64,000 nucleotides of DNA, taken from the NCBI RefSeq assembly GCF_014645835.1, contig NZ_BMMM01000029.1, positions 1 to 64,000 of the forward strand, written 5' to 3'. The notes beneath the pieces were generated by a model. It made no database searches. It was not told the DNA's origin and saw nothing but the letters and a program-made list of their open reading frames with translations. Origin of the DNA: Streptomyces albiflavescens (GTDB taxonomy: Bacteria > Actinomycetota > Actinomycetes > Streptomycetales > Streptomycetaceae). Positions 7,977-16,725 of the stretch are shown one piece after another (position 1 is the stretch's first letter; each line of letters opens with the position of its first letter). Position numbers and translations under genes: made by a program.

Positions 7977-8867
7977 ATGGCCGCCGTCAAGGCTTCCAAG
8001 CGCACCCGACACTCCCTCGCCGCACTCGCCGGGGCTGTCGCCCTCACCGCCACGTCGATCGGCGTGTGGACCGCAACGGCCTCCACCGCTCAGGCCGCCG
8101 CTCTGCCCACCCCCGACCACGTGGTGGTCGTGGTGATGGAGAACCACGCCTACTCGCAGATCATCGGAAGCTCCAGCGCCCCGTACATCAACAACACCCT
8201 CAAGGCGGGTGGCGCCAACCTCACCCAGTCCTACGGCCTCACCCACCCCAGCGAGCCGAACTACTACATGCTCTTCTCGGGCTCCAACCAGGGCCGCACC
8301 GACGACAGTTGCGTCTCGGTCGGCTCCATCTCCGCGCCGAACCTGGCCTCCGAGCTGATCGCCGCGGGCAAGACCTGGAAGAGCTACAACGAGTCGCTGC
8401 CCAGCCAGGGTTCGACGACCTGCAGCAGCGGCAAGTACGCGCAGAAGCACAACCCGTGGTTCGGGTTCTCCAACGTGCCGACGAACACCGCGATGACCAT
8501 GGCGCAGTTCCCGACCGACTACACGACCCTGCCGAAGGTCTCCTTCGTCGTCCCGAACCTGTGCAGTGACATGCACGACTGTTCGGTCTCCACGGGCGAC
8601 ACCTGGATCAAGAACAACCTGGGTGCGTACGCCACTTGGGCCCAGACGCACAACAGCATCCTTGCCGTCACCTTCGACGAGGACAACAAGCTCTCCGGCA
8701 ACCGCATCCCCACCGTCTTCTACGGGCAGCACGTCGCCCCCGGCAGCTCGAGCGCGACCACCTACAACCACTACAACGTCCTGCGCACGGTGGAGGACCT
8801 GGCCGGTCTGAGCGCGCACGCGGGCAACGCCGCCTCGGCGTCCGACATCGCCGGCATCTGGAACTGA
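7977..8867 (+). CDS. Secreted acid-phosphatase/phosphoesterase family protein
   Basis: The product has 296 residues from the ATG at 7977, which follows CCGGAGGACAGTC. A signal peptide covers residues ~1-43 (RTRHSLAALAGAVALTAT ... ASTAQAA) with a cleavage site after AQAA. The mature part is the phosphoesterase family (phospholipase C/acid phosphatase AcpA/SapM type): VVVVVMENHAYSQI with the metal-binding ENH, LTHPSEPNYYMLFSG, and AVTFDEDNKLSGNRIPTVF near the end. Such enzymes hydrolyse phosphomonoesters outside the cell. It is the first gene of a forward set whose next member begins 5 bp downstream, so it may be co-transcribed with the MFS exporter. Confidence 0.9.
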   Translation: MAAVKASKRTRHSLAALAGAVALTATSIGVWTATASTAQAAALPTPDHVVVVVMENHAYSQIIGSSSAPYINNTLKAGGANLTQSYGLTHPSEPNYYMLFSGSNQGRTDDSCVSVGSISAPNLASELIAAGKTWKSYNESLPSQGSTTCSSGKYAQKHNPWFGFSNVPTNTAMTMAQFPTDYTTLPKVSFVVPNLCSDMHDCSVSTGDTWIKNNLGAYATWAQTHNSILAVTFDEDNKLSGNRIPTVFYGQHVAPGSSSATTYNHYNVLRTVEDLAGLSAHAGNAASASDIAGIWN

Positions 8868-8872
8868 CGCCC

Positions 8873-10156
8873 GTGTACCTCGCGGACTCCCGCAGCACCA
8901 AGGCCGCCGTCGCCCCGGACACCCGTCCGGGGCGGCGGCCGGCCGCTGTGCCCCCCACCGTGCTGGCCCTGGGTGCGGTCAGCCTGATCACGGACGTCTC
9001 CTCGGAGATGGTCACGGCCGTCCTGCCGCTCTACGTGGTCGCGGGCCTTGGACTGTCGCCCCTCGGCTTCGGTCTCCTCGACGGCATCAACAACGGCGTG
9101 GGGGCGTTGGTCAGGCTGGCCGGCGGCCACCTCGCCGACGGGGGCGGCCGCCGGCACAAGGTCGTGGCGGGCCTCGGCTACGGCCTGTCGGCGCTGTGCA
9201 AGCCGCTGTTGCTGCTCGCCCACACCCTCCCCGTACTCAGTGCCGTGCTCGCGGTCGACCGCACCGGCAAAGGGCTGCGCACCGCCCCCCGGGACGCGAT
9301 GATCTCACTGGCCACCCAACCCGAGCACCGGGGACGGGCGTTCGGGGTGCACCGCGCCATGGACACCACCGGCGCGCTGCTCGGCCCGCTCGTCGCCTTC
9401 GCCGTGCTGCGGGCCACCGTCGACGGCTACGACGCGGTCTTCGCGGTCAGCGGCTGCGTCGCGGTGCTCGGGGTCCTGGTGCTGGTGCTCTTCGTGCCCC
9501 GCCGCATCGCCCCCGCCGGTGCCGCAGCGCTGCCCGAGCCGGCCCGGCCGGCCCTGCGCGATTCGCTGGGCCTGCTGCGCCGCCCGGAACTGCGCCGGCT
9601 CACCCTGTGCGCGGCCCTGCTCGGTCTCACCACCGTCAGCGACTCCTTCCTGTATCTGCTGCTCCAGCGCGAAGCCGACCTGCCCGCCGACCTGTTCCCG
9701 CTGCTGCCCCTGGGCACCGCAGCCGTCTTCCTGCTGCTCGCCGTTCCGCTCGGCGCACTCGCCGACCGCATCAGCCGCCGCCGGCTCTTCCTGGCCGGCC
9801 ACGGCGTCCTGCTGCTCGGCTACGGCCTGGTGCTCTCCCCCTGGCACGGCGTTCCTGCCGTGGTCGCCGTCCTCGCGCTGCACGGCACCTTCTACGCAGC
9901 CACCGACGGAGTCCTTGCGGCCGCCACCGCCGGCGCCGTGCCGGCACAGCACCAGGGCGCCGGGCAGGCACTGGTGGGTACCGGCCAGGCGCTGGCGCGG
10001 TTCGCCTGCTCGCTCGCCTTCGGCGCGGCCTGGAGCCTGTGGGGCGGCCGCACCGCACTCGCCGTCACCGCCGCCGCACTTGCCATCAGCGCCCTCGTGG
10101 CCTCGTTCATCCTTCGTCCCGCCGACGAAATGTCCCCCGCTGAGGTGTCCCCTTGA
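8873..10156 (+). CDS. MFS transporter
   Basis: The product has 427 residues from the GTG at 8873, 5 bp after the phosphoesterase stop. Twelve hydrophobic segments are present, with MFS signatures: the loop 2-3 motif GGHLADGGGRRHK, RTGKGLRTAPRDAMI in the 4-5 region, ALADRISRRRLFLAGH in the 8-9 loop, and a C-terminal half repeating the pattern. The family resembles drug/metabolite exporters with a K-G-x-R-x-A-P-R-D-A signature. The substrate is unknown. The stop TGA overlaps the TTG start of the following propeller gene, implying coupled translation. Confidence 0.85.
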   Translation: MYLADSRSTKAAVAPDTRPGRRPAAVPPTVLALGAVSLITDVSSEMVTAVLPLYVVAGLGLSPLGFGLLDGINNGVGALVRLAGGHLADGGGRRHKVVAGLGYGLSALCKPLLLLAHTLPVLSAVLAVDRTGKGLRTAPRDAMISLATQPEHRGRAFGVHRAMDTTGALLGPLVAFAVLRATVDGYDAVFAVSGCVAVLGVLVLVLFVPRRIAPAGAAALPEPARPALRDSLGLLRRPELRRLTLCAALLGLTTVSDSFLYLLLQREADLPADLFPLLPLGTAAVFLLLAVPLGALADRISRRRLFLAGHGVLLLGYGLVLSPWHGVPAVVAVLALHGTFYAATDGVLAAATAGAVPAQHQGAGQALVGTGQALARFACSLAFGAAWSLWGGRTALAVTAAALAISALVASFILRPADEMSPAEVSP

Positions 10157-11175
10157 CCAGAACCACCCGCCTGGTGATCCTGCTGGCCGCCGTCCTGCTG
10201 CTCGGCAGCGTCGGAACCGGGGCCGTGCTGTACGCCGCCCACCGCTCGGGCATGCGGGACCAGCAGCAGGCGAACGGCCCGACCGTACGCACCGGCACCG
10301 TCTCGCTCCGGCCGACGGCCGACCGCCGGCTGCTGGTGCGCAACCTGGCCTGGGGCCCGCACCGCGACGAGATCGCCACCGTGCCCGCCGACGATCCGCA
10401 GGGGCCGCGCACCGCGTCGGGCGTCAAGTGCCTGCGCTTCCACGCGGCGGCCGGTACCGGCATCTGCCTGCAGGCCGTGCACGGCACGCTGCGGGACACC
10501 TACCGGGCGGTCGTGCTCGACTCGCACCTGCACGAACTGCACCACTTCCCGGCCGCGGGCATCCCCACCCGGGCCCGCGTCTCACCCTCCGGCCACCTGG
10601 TGGCCTGGACGGTCTTCGTCAGCGGAGACTCCTACGCCGGCACGAACTTCTCCACCCGCACCGCCATCGTCGACACCCGCACCTGGAAGATCGACGACAA
10701 CCTGGAGACCTTCCGCGTCATCAAGGACGGCCGGACCTACCACGCCGCCGACACCAACATCTGGGGCGTCACCTTCGCCGACGACACCCGCTTCTACGCC
10801 ACGCTGGCGACCGGCGGCCAGACCTACCTGGTCCGCGGCGACGTCACCACACGCACCCTCACCACCCTGCACCGCAACGTCGAATGCCCCTCCCTCTCGC
10901 CCGACGGCACCCGCATCGCCTACAAGAAACGCGTCAAGGGAGCCTCACCCGACGCCCCTTGGCGCCTGTACGTCCTGAACCTGCGCACCATGAAGGAGAC
11001 CGCGACCGCCGAACAGCGCAACATCGACGACCAGGCCCTGTGGTCCGACGACTCCACCCTCGTCTACGCCCTCCCCGGCGACTACGGCTCGGACCTGTGG
11101 ACCGTCCCGGCCGACGGCACCGGCACAGCCCGCCGGCTGATGGCCTCGGCCGTCGCCCCCGCCTACCTGGGGTGA
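10153..11175 (+). CDS. Membrane-anchored TolB-like beta-propeller protein
   Basis: The product has 340 residues. The TTG start at 10153 overlaps the upstream stop (TTGA) and has GAGGTG 7-12 bases before it. An N-terminal helix (TRLVILLAAVLLLGSVG...) anchors or exports it. The rest is made of repeated blades of the TolB/WD40-like type: RVSPSGHLVAWTVF, WGVTFADDTRFYATLA, SLSPDGTRIAYKKR, ALWSDDSTLVYALP and LWTVPADGTG. Such proteins scaffold contacts outside the membrane. Coupling to the MFS gene and proximity to the secreted phosphoesterase suggest one envelope function, which remains unknown. Confidence 0.75.
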   Translation: MTRTTRLVILLAAVLLLGSVGTGAVLYAAHRSGMRDQQQANGPTVRTGTVSLRPTADRRLLVRNLAWGPHRDEIATVPADDPQGPRTASGVKCLRFHAAAGTGICLQAVHGTLRDTYRAVVLDSHLHELHHFPAAGIPTRARVSPSGHLVAWTVFVSGDSYAGTNFSTRTAIVDTRTWKIDDNLETFRVIKDGRTYHAADTNIWGVTFADDTRFYATLATGGQTYLVRGDVTTRTLTTLHRNVECPSLSPDGTRIAYKKRVKGASPDAPWRLYVLNLRTMKETATAEQRNIDDQALWSDDSTLVYALPGDYGSDLWTVPADGTGTARRLMASAVAPAYLG

Positions 11176-11325
11176 CCGGCCGTCCGCAGTGGTTGACCAC
11201 CCTTGCATCAGGTGTTACTTCCTGCTCGAAGAGCCACCGTTGACCGTACAGACCCGCTTTCCGACGGCTTGGCGGGACAGCGTTTCGCTCGCCTTCCGGT
11301 CCCGTCCGACATCTAGGCTCGGCCC

Positions 11326-12165
11326 GTGGAGCAGCCGGAGCAGCGCGCCGAGGGCGCGGGACCGTTCACCACCAGGCTCACTTGGCACCTTCCCGGCGGT
11401 GGCACCGCGGTGTGGGAGTCGCGGGTCGCGCGGCGGCGCGGCATCCTCGTCGTCCGTTCGCCCGGTGCGGCGGCCAGTGGGCGCACCCGTGCGGATGCCG
11501 TTGCCCTAGGCCGGCTGCGCAGACTCAACGTCATCGCGGCGATCGCCTTCGTCGTCGGCGGGGCTCTCTTCGCGGCTGGCGCGGCCGTGGCCCAATTCGG
11601 CTCCGGCAACGCCACCGAGAGCGCCTCGATCTACTTCGTGGGCGGCCTGTTCTTCAACACCGGCGGCTACGTCTCGCTGCTTCAGGTGGTCAACGCACCC
11701 CGCTACGCCGGCGGCGAGGGCCGGCTGGTCACCCGCCGCTGGCGGTGGTGGAGCTACGAGCCGATGCGGGTGGACTGGCTGAGCGCATTCGTCCTCTTCG
11801 CGGGCACGCTCGTCTTCGCCGTCTCCCTGCTGGACTCCTTCCTGCGGGGCCTGAGCGTCCAGCGGGTCAACCGGCTGATCTGGGCGCCCGACGTGGTCGG
11901 CTGTGTGCTCTTCCTGGTCTCCGGGCACCTGGGCCTCGTCGAGATCTGCCACGGCCGGCCCTGCGTCCGCCCCCGCAGCCTCAGCTGGTGGATCGTCGCC
12001 GTGAACCAGCTCGGTTCCTTCCTGTTCATGGTGGCAGCGCTCGCCGCCTTCACCCGCCCCGCCACGGGCAGCATGGTCAACGCCGACATCGCCAACTGGG
12101 GCACCCTCACCGGCGCCCTGTGCTTCTCACTCGCCGGCCTCATCCAGCTCTACGAACACCCCTAG
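11326..12165 (+). CDS. Multi-pass integral membrane protein
   Basis: The product has 279 residues from the GTG at 11326. About 60 soluble residues are followed by six or seven hydrophobic helices (for example LNVIAAIAFVVGGALFAAGA, AFVLFAGTLVFAVSLL, VVGCVLFLVSGHLGLVEI, GSFLFMVAALAAF). The architecture, including paired YFVGGLFFNTGGY and LVSGHLGLV elements, resembles YrhK-domain membrane proteins of actinomycetes. No enzymatic motif is seen. It is separated by 150 bp from the preceding gene, so it probably has its own promoter. Confidence 0.75.
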   Translation: MEQPEQRAEGAGPFTTRLTWHLPGGGTAVWESRVARRRGILVVRSPGAAASGRTRADAVALGRLRRLNVIAAIAFVVGGALFAAGAAVAQFGSGNATESASIYFVGGLFFNTGGYVSLLQVVNAPRYAGGEGRLVTRRWRWWSYEPMRVDWLSAFVLFAGTLVFAVSLLDSFLRGLSVQRVNRLIWAPDVVGCVLFLVSGHLGLVEICHGRPCVRPRSLSWWIVAVNQLGSFLFMVAALAAFTRPATGSMVNADIANWGTLTGALCFSLAGLIQLYEHP

Positions 12166-12365
12166 CTTCGCGCTGCGAGACCATCACCGGCGCGGGATGC
12201 CGCTGTCACGCTCGTCGACACCGATCGAGACGACCATGTGCTGTGTGAGACTCCACACCCGCCGTACGGAAGGGCGGTGTGCACACATGTGAAGTGGCTG
12301 CTCCGTCCACCAATGCTCGTTGGTCGTGCGCCCCTCCCCCTCTGCCCAGCCTCGACAGCCCAGGC

Positions 12366-12377
12366 TTGAACGATAAA
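12366..12377. promoter_or_regulatory. Candidate LacI-type operator 1
   Basis: TTGAACGATAAA is a partial palindrome with the central CG typical of LacI-family operators. It lies 76 bases before the regulator start at 12453. Two closely similar sites occur before the sugar ABC operon at 19128 and 19265, which suggests autoregulation plus control of that operon. Confidence 0.5.
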
Positions 12378-12452
12378 ATCGATCCGTCCGGCATGCGGGG
12401 CGCTGATCTCCGTTCATGCACATACGTATGGGTCGACCAGCGGGGGATGCAC

Positions 12453-13544
12453 ATGACGGCCGGTTCCCATGGCCCACGGCTGATTCCGGGGCCGTCCGTG
12501 ACCATCTCGGACGTCGCCGAGGCGGCCGGGGTGTCACGACAGACGGTGTCCAACGTGCTCAACGCGCCCGACCGGGTCCGCGCCGAGACGCGGGAGCGGG
12601 TCAACCGGGCTGTCTCCGACCTCGGTTACCACCCCAACCGGGCGGCACGCTCGCTCAGGGCCAGCTCTCCCCGCATGGTGGGGTGCAGGATCCTGCCGGT
12701 CCATGCGGAGACGGTGGCTTCCATTCAGGACCGCTTCCTTCACGCGCTCGCCGAGGCGGGCCAGGCATGCGACCACCATGTGCTGCTGTTCACGGCGCCC
12801 GATGCCGACGAGGAGACCGAGCGGTGCACGGCGCTGTGGCGCGCCGGGGCCGTGAGCGCAGTGGTGCTCTACGACGTCACTCCGCACGACCCGCGTCCAC
12901 GGCAACTGGAGGCAGCCGGCGTCCCGTTCGCCGCGTTCGGGCGTACGGCGACCGGTGCCGCCGGCTATAGCTGGGCCGACGTCGACAACACGGCCGGGAC
13001 GGCCTCGGCCGTCGATCATCTGGTTGCCGCCGGCCACCGGCGCATCGGATTCCTGGGCTGGCCCGAGGGCTCCAGTGTCGGCGACTCCCGGGCGCACGGC
13101 TGGCTGGCGGCCATGGACCGGCACGGCCTGCTCGCCCAAAGCCACCGGCTCGACGTACGGGGCGACGACACCATGTCGAGTGGTACGCGGCTCATGGTGG
13201 AGCTTCTGGACCGGCCGGGGCCGCCGACCGCTGTGGTCGCGGCGACCGACGCTCTCGGAGTGGGCGCGCTGCATGCCGTGCGCCACCACGGGCTGCGCCC
13301 CGGCGAGGACGTCGCGGTGGTGGGATTCGACGACACCCCGGCCGCAGCGGCGGTGGGTCTGTCGAGTGTCCGTCAGCCGATAGAGGAGGTCGGCCGGTTG
13401 ATCATGGCGGAGTTGCTGCGGCTCGTCGGCCGGAACGCGGATGAGGACGTCGACGAGGCTGCCGAGTCTCTGCATCGGCTGCTGGTTCCGGAGTTGGTCG
13501 TGCGTGCGAGTTCGGCGCCGCCGCGGAGCGCGCCCGGCGGCTGA
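12453..13544 (+). CDS. LacI-family transcriptional regulator
   Basis: The product has 363 residues from the ATG at 12453; an ATG at 12447 is also possible, both behind a GGGGG site. The N-terminal LacI helix-turn-helix plus hinge is VTISDVAEAAGVSRQTVSN and VLNAPDRVRAETRERVNRA. A periplasmic-binding-protein-like sensor domain covers residues ~75-340 (GYSWADVDNTAGTASAVDHL, HRRIGFLGWPEG, PTAVVAATDALGVGALHAV, VAVVGFDDTPAAAA). It is convergent with a GH65/ABC sugar operon and shares operator-like palindromes with that operon's promoter. It is most likely the operon repressor, released by the transported sugar. Confidence 0.9.
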   Translation: MTAGSHGPRLIPGPSVTISDVAEAAGVSRQTVSNVLNAPDRVRAETRERVNRAVSDLGYHPNRAARSLRASSPRMVGCRILPVHAETVASIQDRFLHALAEAGQACDHHVLLFTAPDADEETERCTALWRAGAVSAVVLYDVTPHDPRPRQLEAAGVPFAAFGRTATGAAGYSWADVDNTAGTASAVDHLVAAGHRRIGFLGWPEGSSVGDSRAHGWLAAMDRHGLLAQSHRLDVRGDDTMSSGTRLMVELLDRPGPPTAVVAATDALGVGALHAVRHHGLRPGEDVAVVGFDDTPAAAAVGLSSVRQPIEEVGRLIMAELLRLVGRNADEDVDEAAESLHRLLVPELVVRASSAPPRSAPGG

Positions 13545-13555
13545 TCCGGCCGCGC

Positions 13556-13595
13556 GCCTCTGCCTCTGCCTCTGCCCCTGCCCCTGCCCCTGCCC
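13556..13595. repeat. Hexanucleotide tandem repeat
   Basis: Three GCCTCT units are followed by three GCCCCT units and a partial GCCC, between the convergent lacI-type and GH65 genes. The tract adjoins both 3' ends without entering a called gene (stops at 13544 and 13601). Confidence 0.8.
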
Positions 13596-13600
13596 AACGG

Positions 13601-15841
13601 TTACTGGTCTGCCACTGGTGTGCGCGTAGCGAGCCTGACTTCTCCCCCGGCTGGGACGTGATGGAGCTGTCCCGCGGCCTCCACCGGGAGCGCTTGGCCC
13701 GCGTGCAGCCGTACCGTCGTGCCGTCGTGCCGGATGTCGATGTCGAAGACACGGCTCCTCCAGCGCAGCCGCCGCAGAGTGATGCCGTCCAGCGGGTCGG
13801 GCAGGATCGGTGCGAGGACGACCCGGTCCGCGCGCCAGCGCAGTCCCGAGTAGCCGTAAAGGAACTCCTGCAGGAAGCCGCCGTGACCGGTGAGGAAGGT
13901 GAAGGCTCCCCCGGTCCGGGTCTCGGCGAACTGCTCGAAGGGCGGCCGGAGGAAGGGCTCGACGCTGCGCCGGGTATGTTCGAACGCCGCCTTGGCGTCG
14001 CCGAGTTCGGCGTAGACGATGGAGTGCACCGAGTCGGTCATCGAGGGGCCGTCCTCGTGCGTACGGGGCACGTAGTACTCGAGGTCGGCCCGCGAGACCT
14101 CCGCGGGCTGCGGGTTCTCCCACGGGTAGGCGAGCATCACCACGTCGGCCTGTTTGATCCGTTGGCCTTCGTATCCGGTGAACTCCGGGTGGATGCCCTG
14201 GGCTTGATCGAACGGGATGACAAGCCGGTCCGCGACGTCCGTCCAGCGCGGATCGGCCGGCTGCCCCAATGTCTCTGCGGCCCGGGCAGCGAAGCGGAGG
14301 GCGGCCCGGGCAGCGACGTTGGTGTAGACGGAGTCGTCGTGCGGCCCTTCCGCGTACTCGTCCGGCGGAATCACCCCGTTGATGTGACAGCGGCCCTCGG
14401 CGTCGGCGGTGACCCGGCTCGTCCAGAAGTCCGCGACCGCGCTCAGCACGGGCAGTCCCGACGTACGCAGCCACCGCTCGTCGCCGGTGACCAGCCAGTG
14501 CTGCCAGAAGGCCAGCGCGACATCCGAGCTGACGTGTTGTTCGAGACGGCCGCACGGAGCCCATGCCGGTGTGTCCTCGTCGCCGGTGAGACCGCTCTCC
14601 CAGGGGAAGCGGACGCCCCGGTATCCGCCGTCGGCGGCGTAGGCGCGGGCCGCGTCGAGCCGCCGGAGCCGGTAGTCGAGGACGCTCTCGGCGATCTGCG
14701 GGTGCTGGGCCAGGAGGCTCGGCAGGATCCAGGTTTCGGTGTCCCAGAAGACATGGCCGTTGTAACTGTCACTGGAGAGCCCGGCGGGTGAGGGCGACCA
14801 CGGCGAGTCCTCGCGCACGCTGGTCAGGAGGTAGAACTTCGAGGCCCGCACCTGGCGTTGCAGGCGGGCGTCGCCGCGGACGACGATGTCGCCCTCCCAT
14901 TCCCGCGCCCAGGCCCGGCGGTTGTCGTCGGCGAGCCGGCCGTATCCCGCACGAGCGGCCGCGTCGGCGTGGGCTCGGGCGGCGGCGGGCGGGTCGTCGG
15001 CGTCGTGCGAGGTCACGACGGACACGTATTTGGTGAAGCTGTAGGGGTGGCCCGGCAGCGCTCGTACCGTGACCGTCCGCGCCGCCGTCTCCTCCCCCCA
15101 TGGACGCGGCGGCCCGGCACCCGCGGCGTCGAGAACGGAGACGACCGCGGCCACGATGCCACTTCCCTCGGCCTCCGTCACGGTCCAGATCCGTCCCTCG
15201 CCCGCTCCCTGCCGGGCAGGTGTTGTGTGGGAAGCCGCCCGGTCCTCGAGGGTGTCGGTGACGACGAGTGTCCCCTCCCAGTGCGGGGTGACCCTCACGG
15301 TCACGGCGGCCACGTGAGGCCTGGACCGGTCGGTGAGCACTTGGTAGCGCACATCCGTGACCCGGCCCGCCGGCGAGGTCCAGCGGGCCTCCGTGGTGAT
15401 CACTCCGGTGCGCAGGTCGAGGGACTGCCGGTACCGCTCGATGCCGCGAGCAACTCCGGCTTCCGGGCGTGTCACCGCTGCCCAGTCACCTCCGACAAGT
15501 TCCTCCGCCGTTGCGCGTACGGAGCTGAACGCGTCGTTGAACGAGCCGCTGCCGTCGCTCACGTCGAGCGTCGTCCAGGCGGGCAGGGACGCCTTGCGGG
15601 ACCATCCGCCGTCGCGGCCGGTGTAGAAGCCGGCGACATGGAACTGGGTGCGCACGGGGGCCTCGGCGAAGCCGTTGCCGGCCGCCGGCACACGCGCGGC
15701 CAGCCGGCCGTTGCCGGTGAAGGCGGGGTGGTAGTCGGTCAGCGGATCGTCGGTGCTCAGCACCCACTCGTCAAAGGCGGCGGGCACCCCGCCGGCCGGG
15801 GCGCTTACTCGGGCCGGCTCTCCCGCCGTGTGAGCGTCCAC
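13601..15841 (-). CDS. GH65-like glycoside hydrolase/phosphorylase
   Basis: The product has 746 residues, which fits GH65 (acid trehalase, kojibiose/maltose phosphorylase, glucosyl-galactosyl-hydroxylysine glucosidase). A beta-sandwich N-domain (residues ~20-290) is followed by an alpha/alpha-barrel with SYNGHVFWDTETWILPSLL and the VIPPDEYAEGPHDDSVYTN segment, where the Glu is the predicted general acid. No signal peptide is visible, so it acts in the cytoplasm. The GTG start overlaps the preceding permease stop by 1 bp (TAGTG), so translation is coupled. In this operon it should cleave an imported disaccharide or oligosaccharide. The exact linkage cannot be read from the sequence, and hydrolase versus phosphorylase is unresolved. 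Confidence 0.85.
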   Translation of the reverse strand: MDAHTAGEPARVSAPAGGVPAAFDEWVLSTDDPLTDYHPAFTGNGRLAARVPAAGNGFAEAPVRTQFHVAGFYTGRDGGWSRKASLPAWTTLDVSDGSGSFNDAFSSVRATAEELVGGDWAAVTRPEAGVARGIERYRQSLDLRTGVITTEARWTSPAGRVTDVRYQVLTDRSRPHVAAVTVRVTPHWEGTLVVTDTLEDRAASHTTPARQGAGEGRIWTVTEAEGSGIVAAVVSVLDAAGAGPPRPWGEETAARTVTVRALPGHPYSFTKYVSVVTSHDADDPPAAARAHADAAARAGYGRLADDNRRAWAREWEGDIVVRGDARLQRQVRASKFYLLTSVREDSPWSPSPAGLSSDSYNGHVFWDTETWILPSLLAQHPQIAESVLDYRLRRLDAARAYAADGGYRGVRFPWESGLTGDEDTPAWAPCGRLEQHVSSDVALAFWQHWLVTGDERWLRTSGLPVLSAVADFWTSRVTADAEGRCHINGVIPPDEYAEGPHDDSVYTNVAARAALRFAARAAETLGQPADPRWTDVADRLVIPFDQAQGIHPEFTGYEGQRIKQADVVMLAYPWENPQPAEVSRADLEYYVPRTHEDGPSMTDSVHSIVYAELGDAKAAFEHTRRSVEPFLRPPFEQFAETRTGGAFTFLTGHGGFLQEFLYGYSGLRWRADRVVLAPILPDPLDGITLRRLRWRSRVFDIDIRHDGTTVRLHAGQALPVEAAGQLHHVPAGGEVRLATRTPVADQ

Positions 15842-16725
15842 TATTTCAGTCCTCCTGCCGTGAGACCGTCCACGATCCGCCGCTGGAAGAACAACACGGC
15901 GACGACGAGCGGCAGGGTCACCACGACGCCGGCCGCCATCTGTGTGCCGAACGGCTGGTCGTACTTGTACTGGCCGGTGAAGAGCGACACGATCACGTTC
16001 GCGGTCATCATGTGACGGTCATTCACCACACTGACCGCGATGAGGAATTCGTTCCAGGCGCAGATGAAGACGAGGATCGCCGTGGTGAAGACGCCCGGTG
16101 CGGCGAGCGGGAGCACGACCTTGCGGAACGCCTGCGCGGGTGTGCACCCGTCGACCTGCGCGGCCTTCTCCAGCTCCGCGGGCATCTGGCGGAAGAACGC
16201 GGTGAGGTTCCAGACGGCCAGCGGCAGGGCGAAGCTCATGCTCGGGACGATCATCGCCTGGTAGGTGTTGATCCAGCCCGCGTCCGTGAAGAGTTCGAGC
16301 AGCGGCACCACCAGGATGATCGGCGGGAACATCGAGGCCGCGATGATCAGCGTCAGGATCAGTGTCTTGCCGCGGAACTGCAGCCGCGCCAGCGCGTATC
16401 CGGCGAAGATGGCGACGACCAGCGTGACGGCGGTGCTGACTCCGGCCACGACAAGGCTGTTGACCAGGGCCCGGCCGAATCCGTTGCGCGCGTCGAAGGC
16501 CGCGGAGTAGTTGTCGAAGGAGACCGGTGCGGGCAGCGGCGCGTTGGAGAACTGGTCGGCCGGTCTGCGCAGGCTGGAGACGACCATCCAGTAGAAGGGC
16601 GCGAGGCAGTAGGCCACAACCGCCGCGATGCCCAGGCGGCGGGCCCAGGCCGTGCCGCGCCCGGCACGCTTCGTGCCACGCCGTACGGGCGCGACCCGCC
16701 GAAGCCTGAAGATCGTCGTACTCAT
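15841..16725 (-). CDS. Carbohydrate ABC transporter permease (MalG type)
   Basis: The product has 294 residues and six membrane helices. The EAA-type loop is seen at MPAELEKAAQVDGCTPAQAF and RKVVLPLAAPGVFTTAI, which contacts the ATPase. The N-terminus is basic (RRVAPVRRGTKRAGRG). The ATG at 16725 overlaps the stop of the other permease (ATGA). With the lipoprotein and the second permease it forms a CUT1 sugar importer. No ATPase gene is in the operon, as is common in Streptomyces where MsiK serves many importers. Confidence 0.9.
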   Translation of the reverse strand: MSTTIFRLRRVAPVRRGTKRAGRGTAWARRLGIAAVVAYCLAPFYWMVVSSLRRPADQFSNAPLPAPVSFDNYSAAFDARNGFGRALVNSLVVAGVSTAVTLVVAIFAGYALARLQFRGKTLILTLIIAASMFPPIILVVPLLELFTDAGWINTYQAMIVPSMSFALPLAVWNLTAFFRQMPAELEKAAQVDGCTPAQAFRKVVLPLAAPGVFTTAILVFICAWNEFLIAVSVVNDRHMMTANVIVSLFTGQYKYDQPFGTQMAAGVVVTLPLVVAVLFFQRRIVDGLTAGGLK

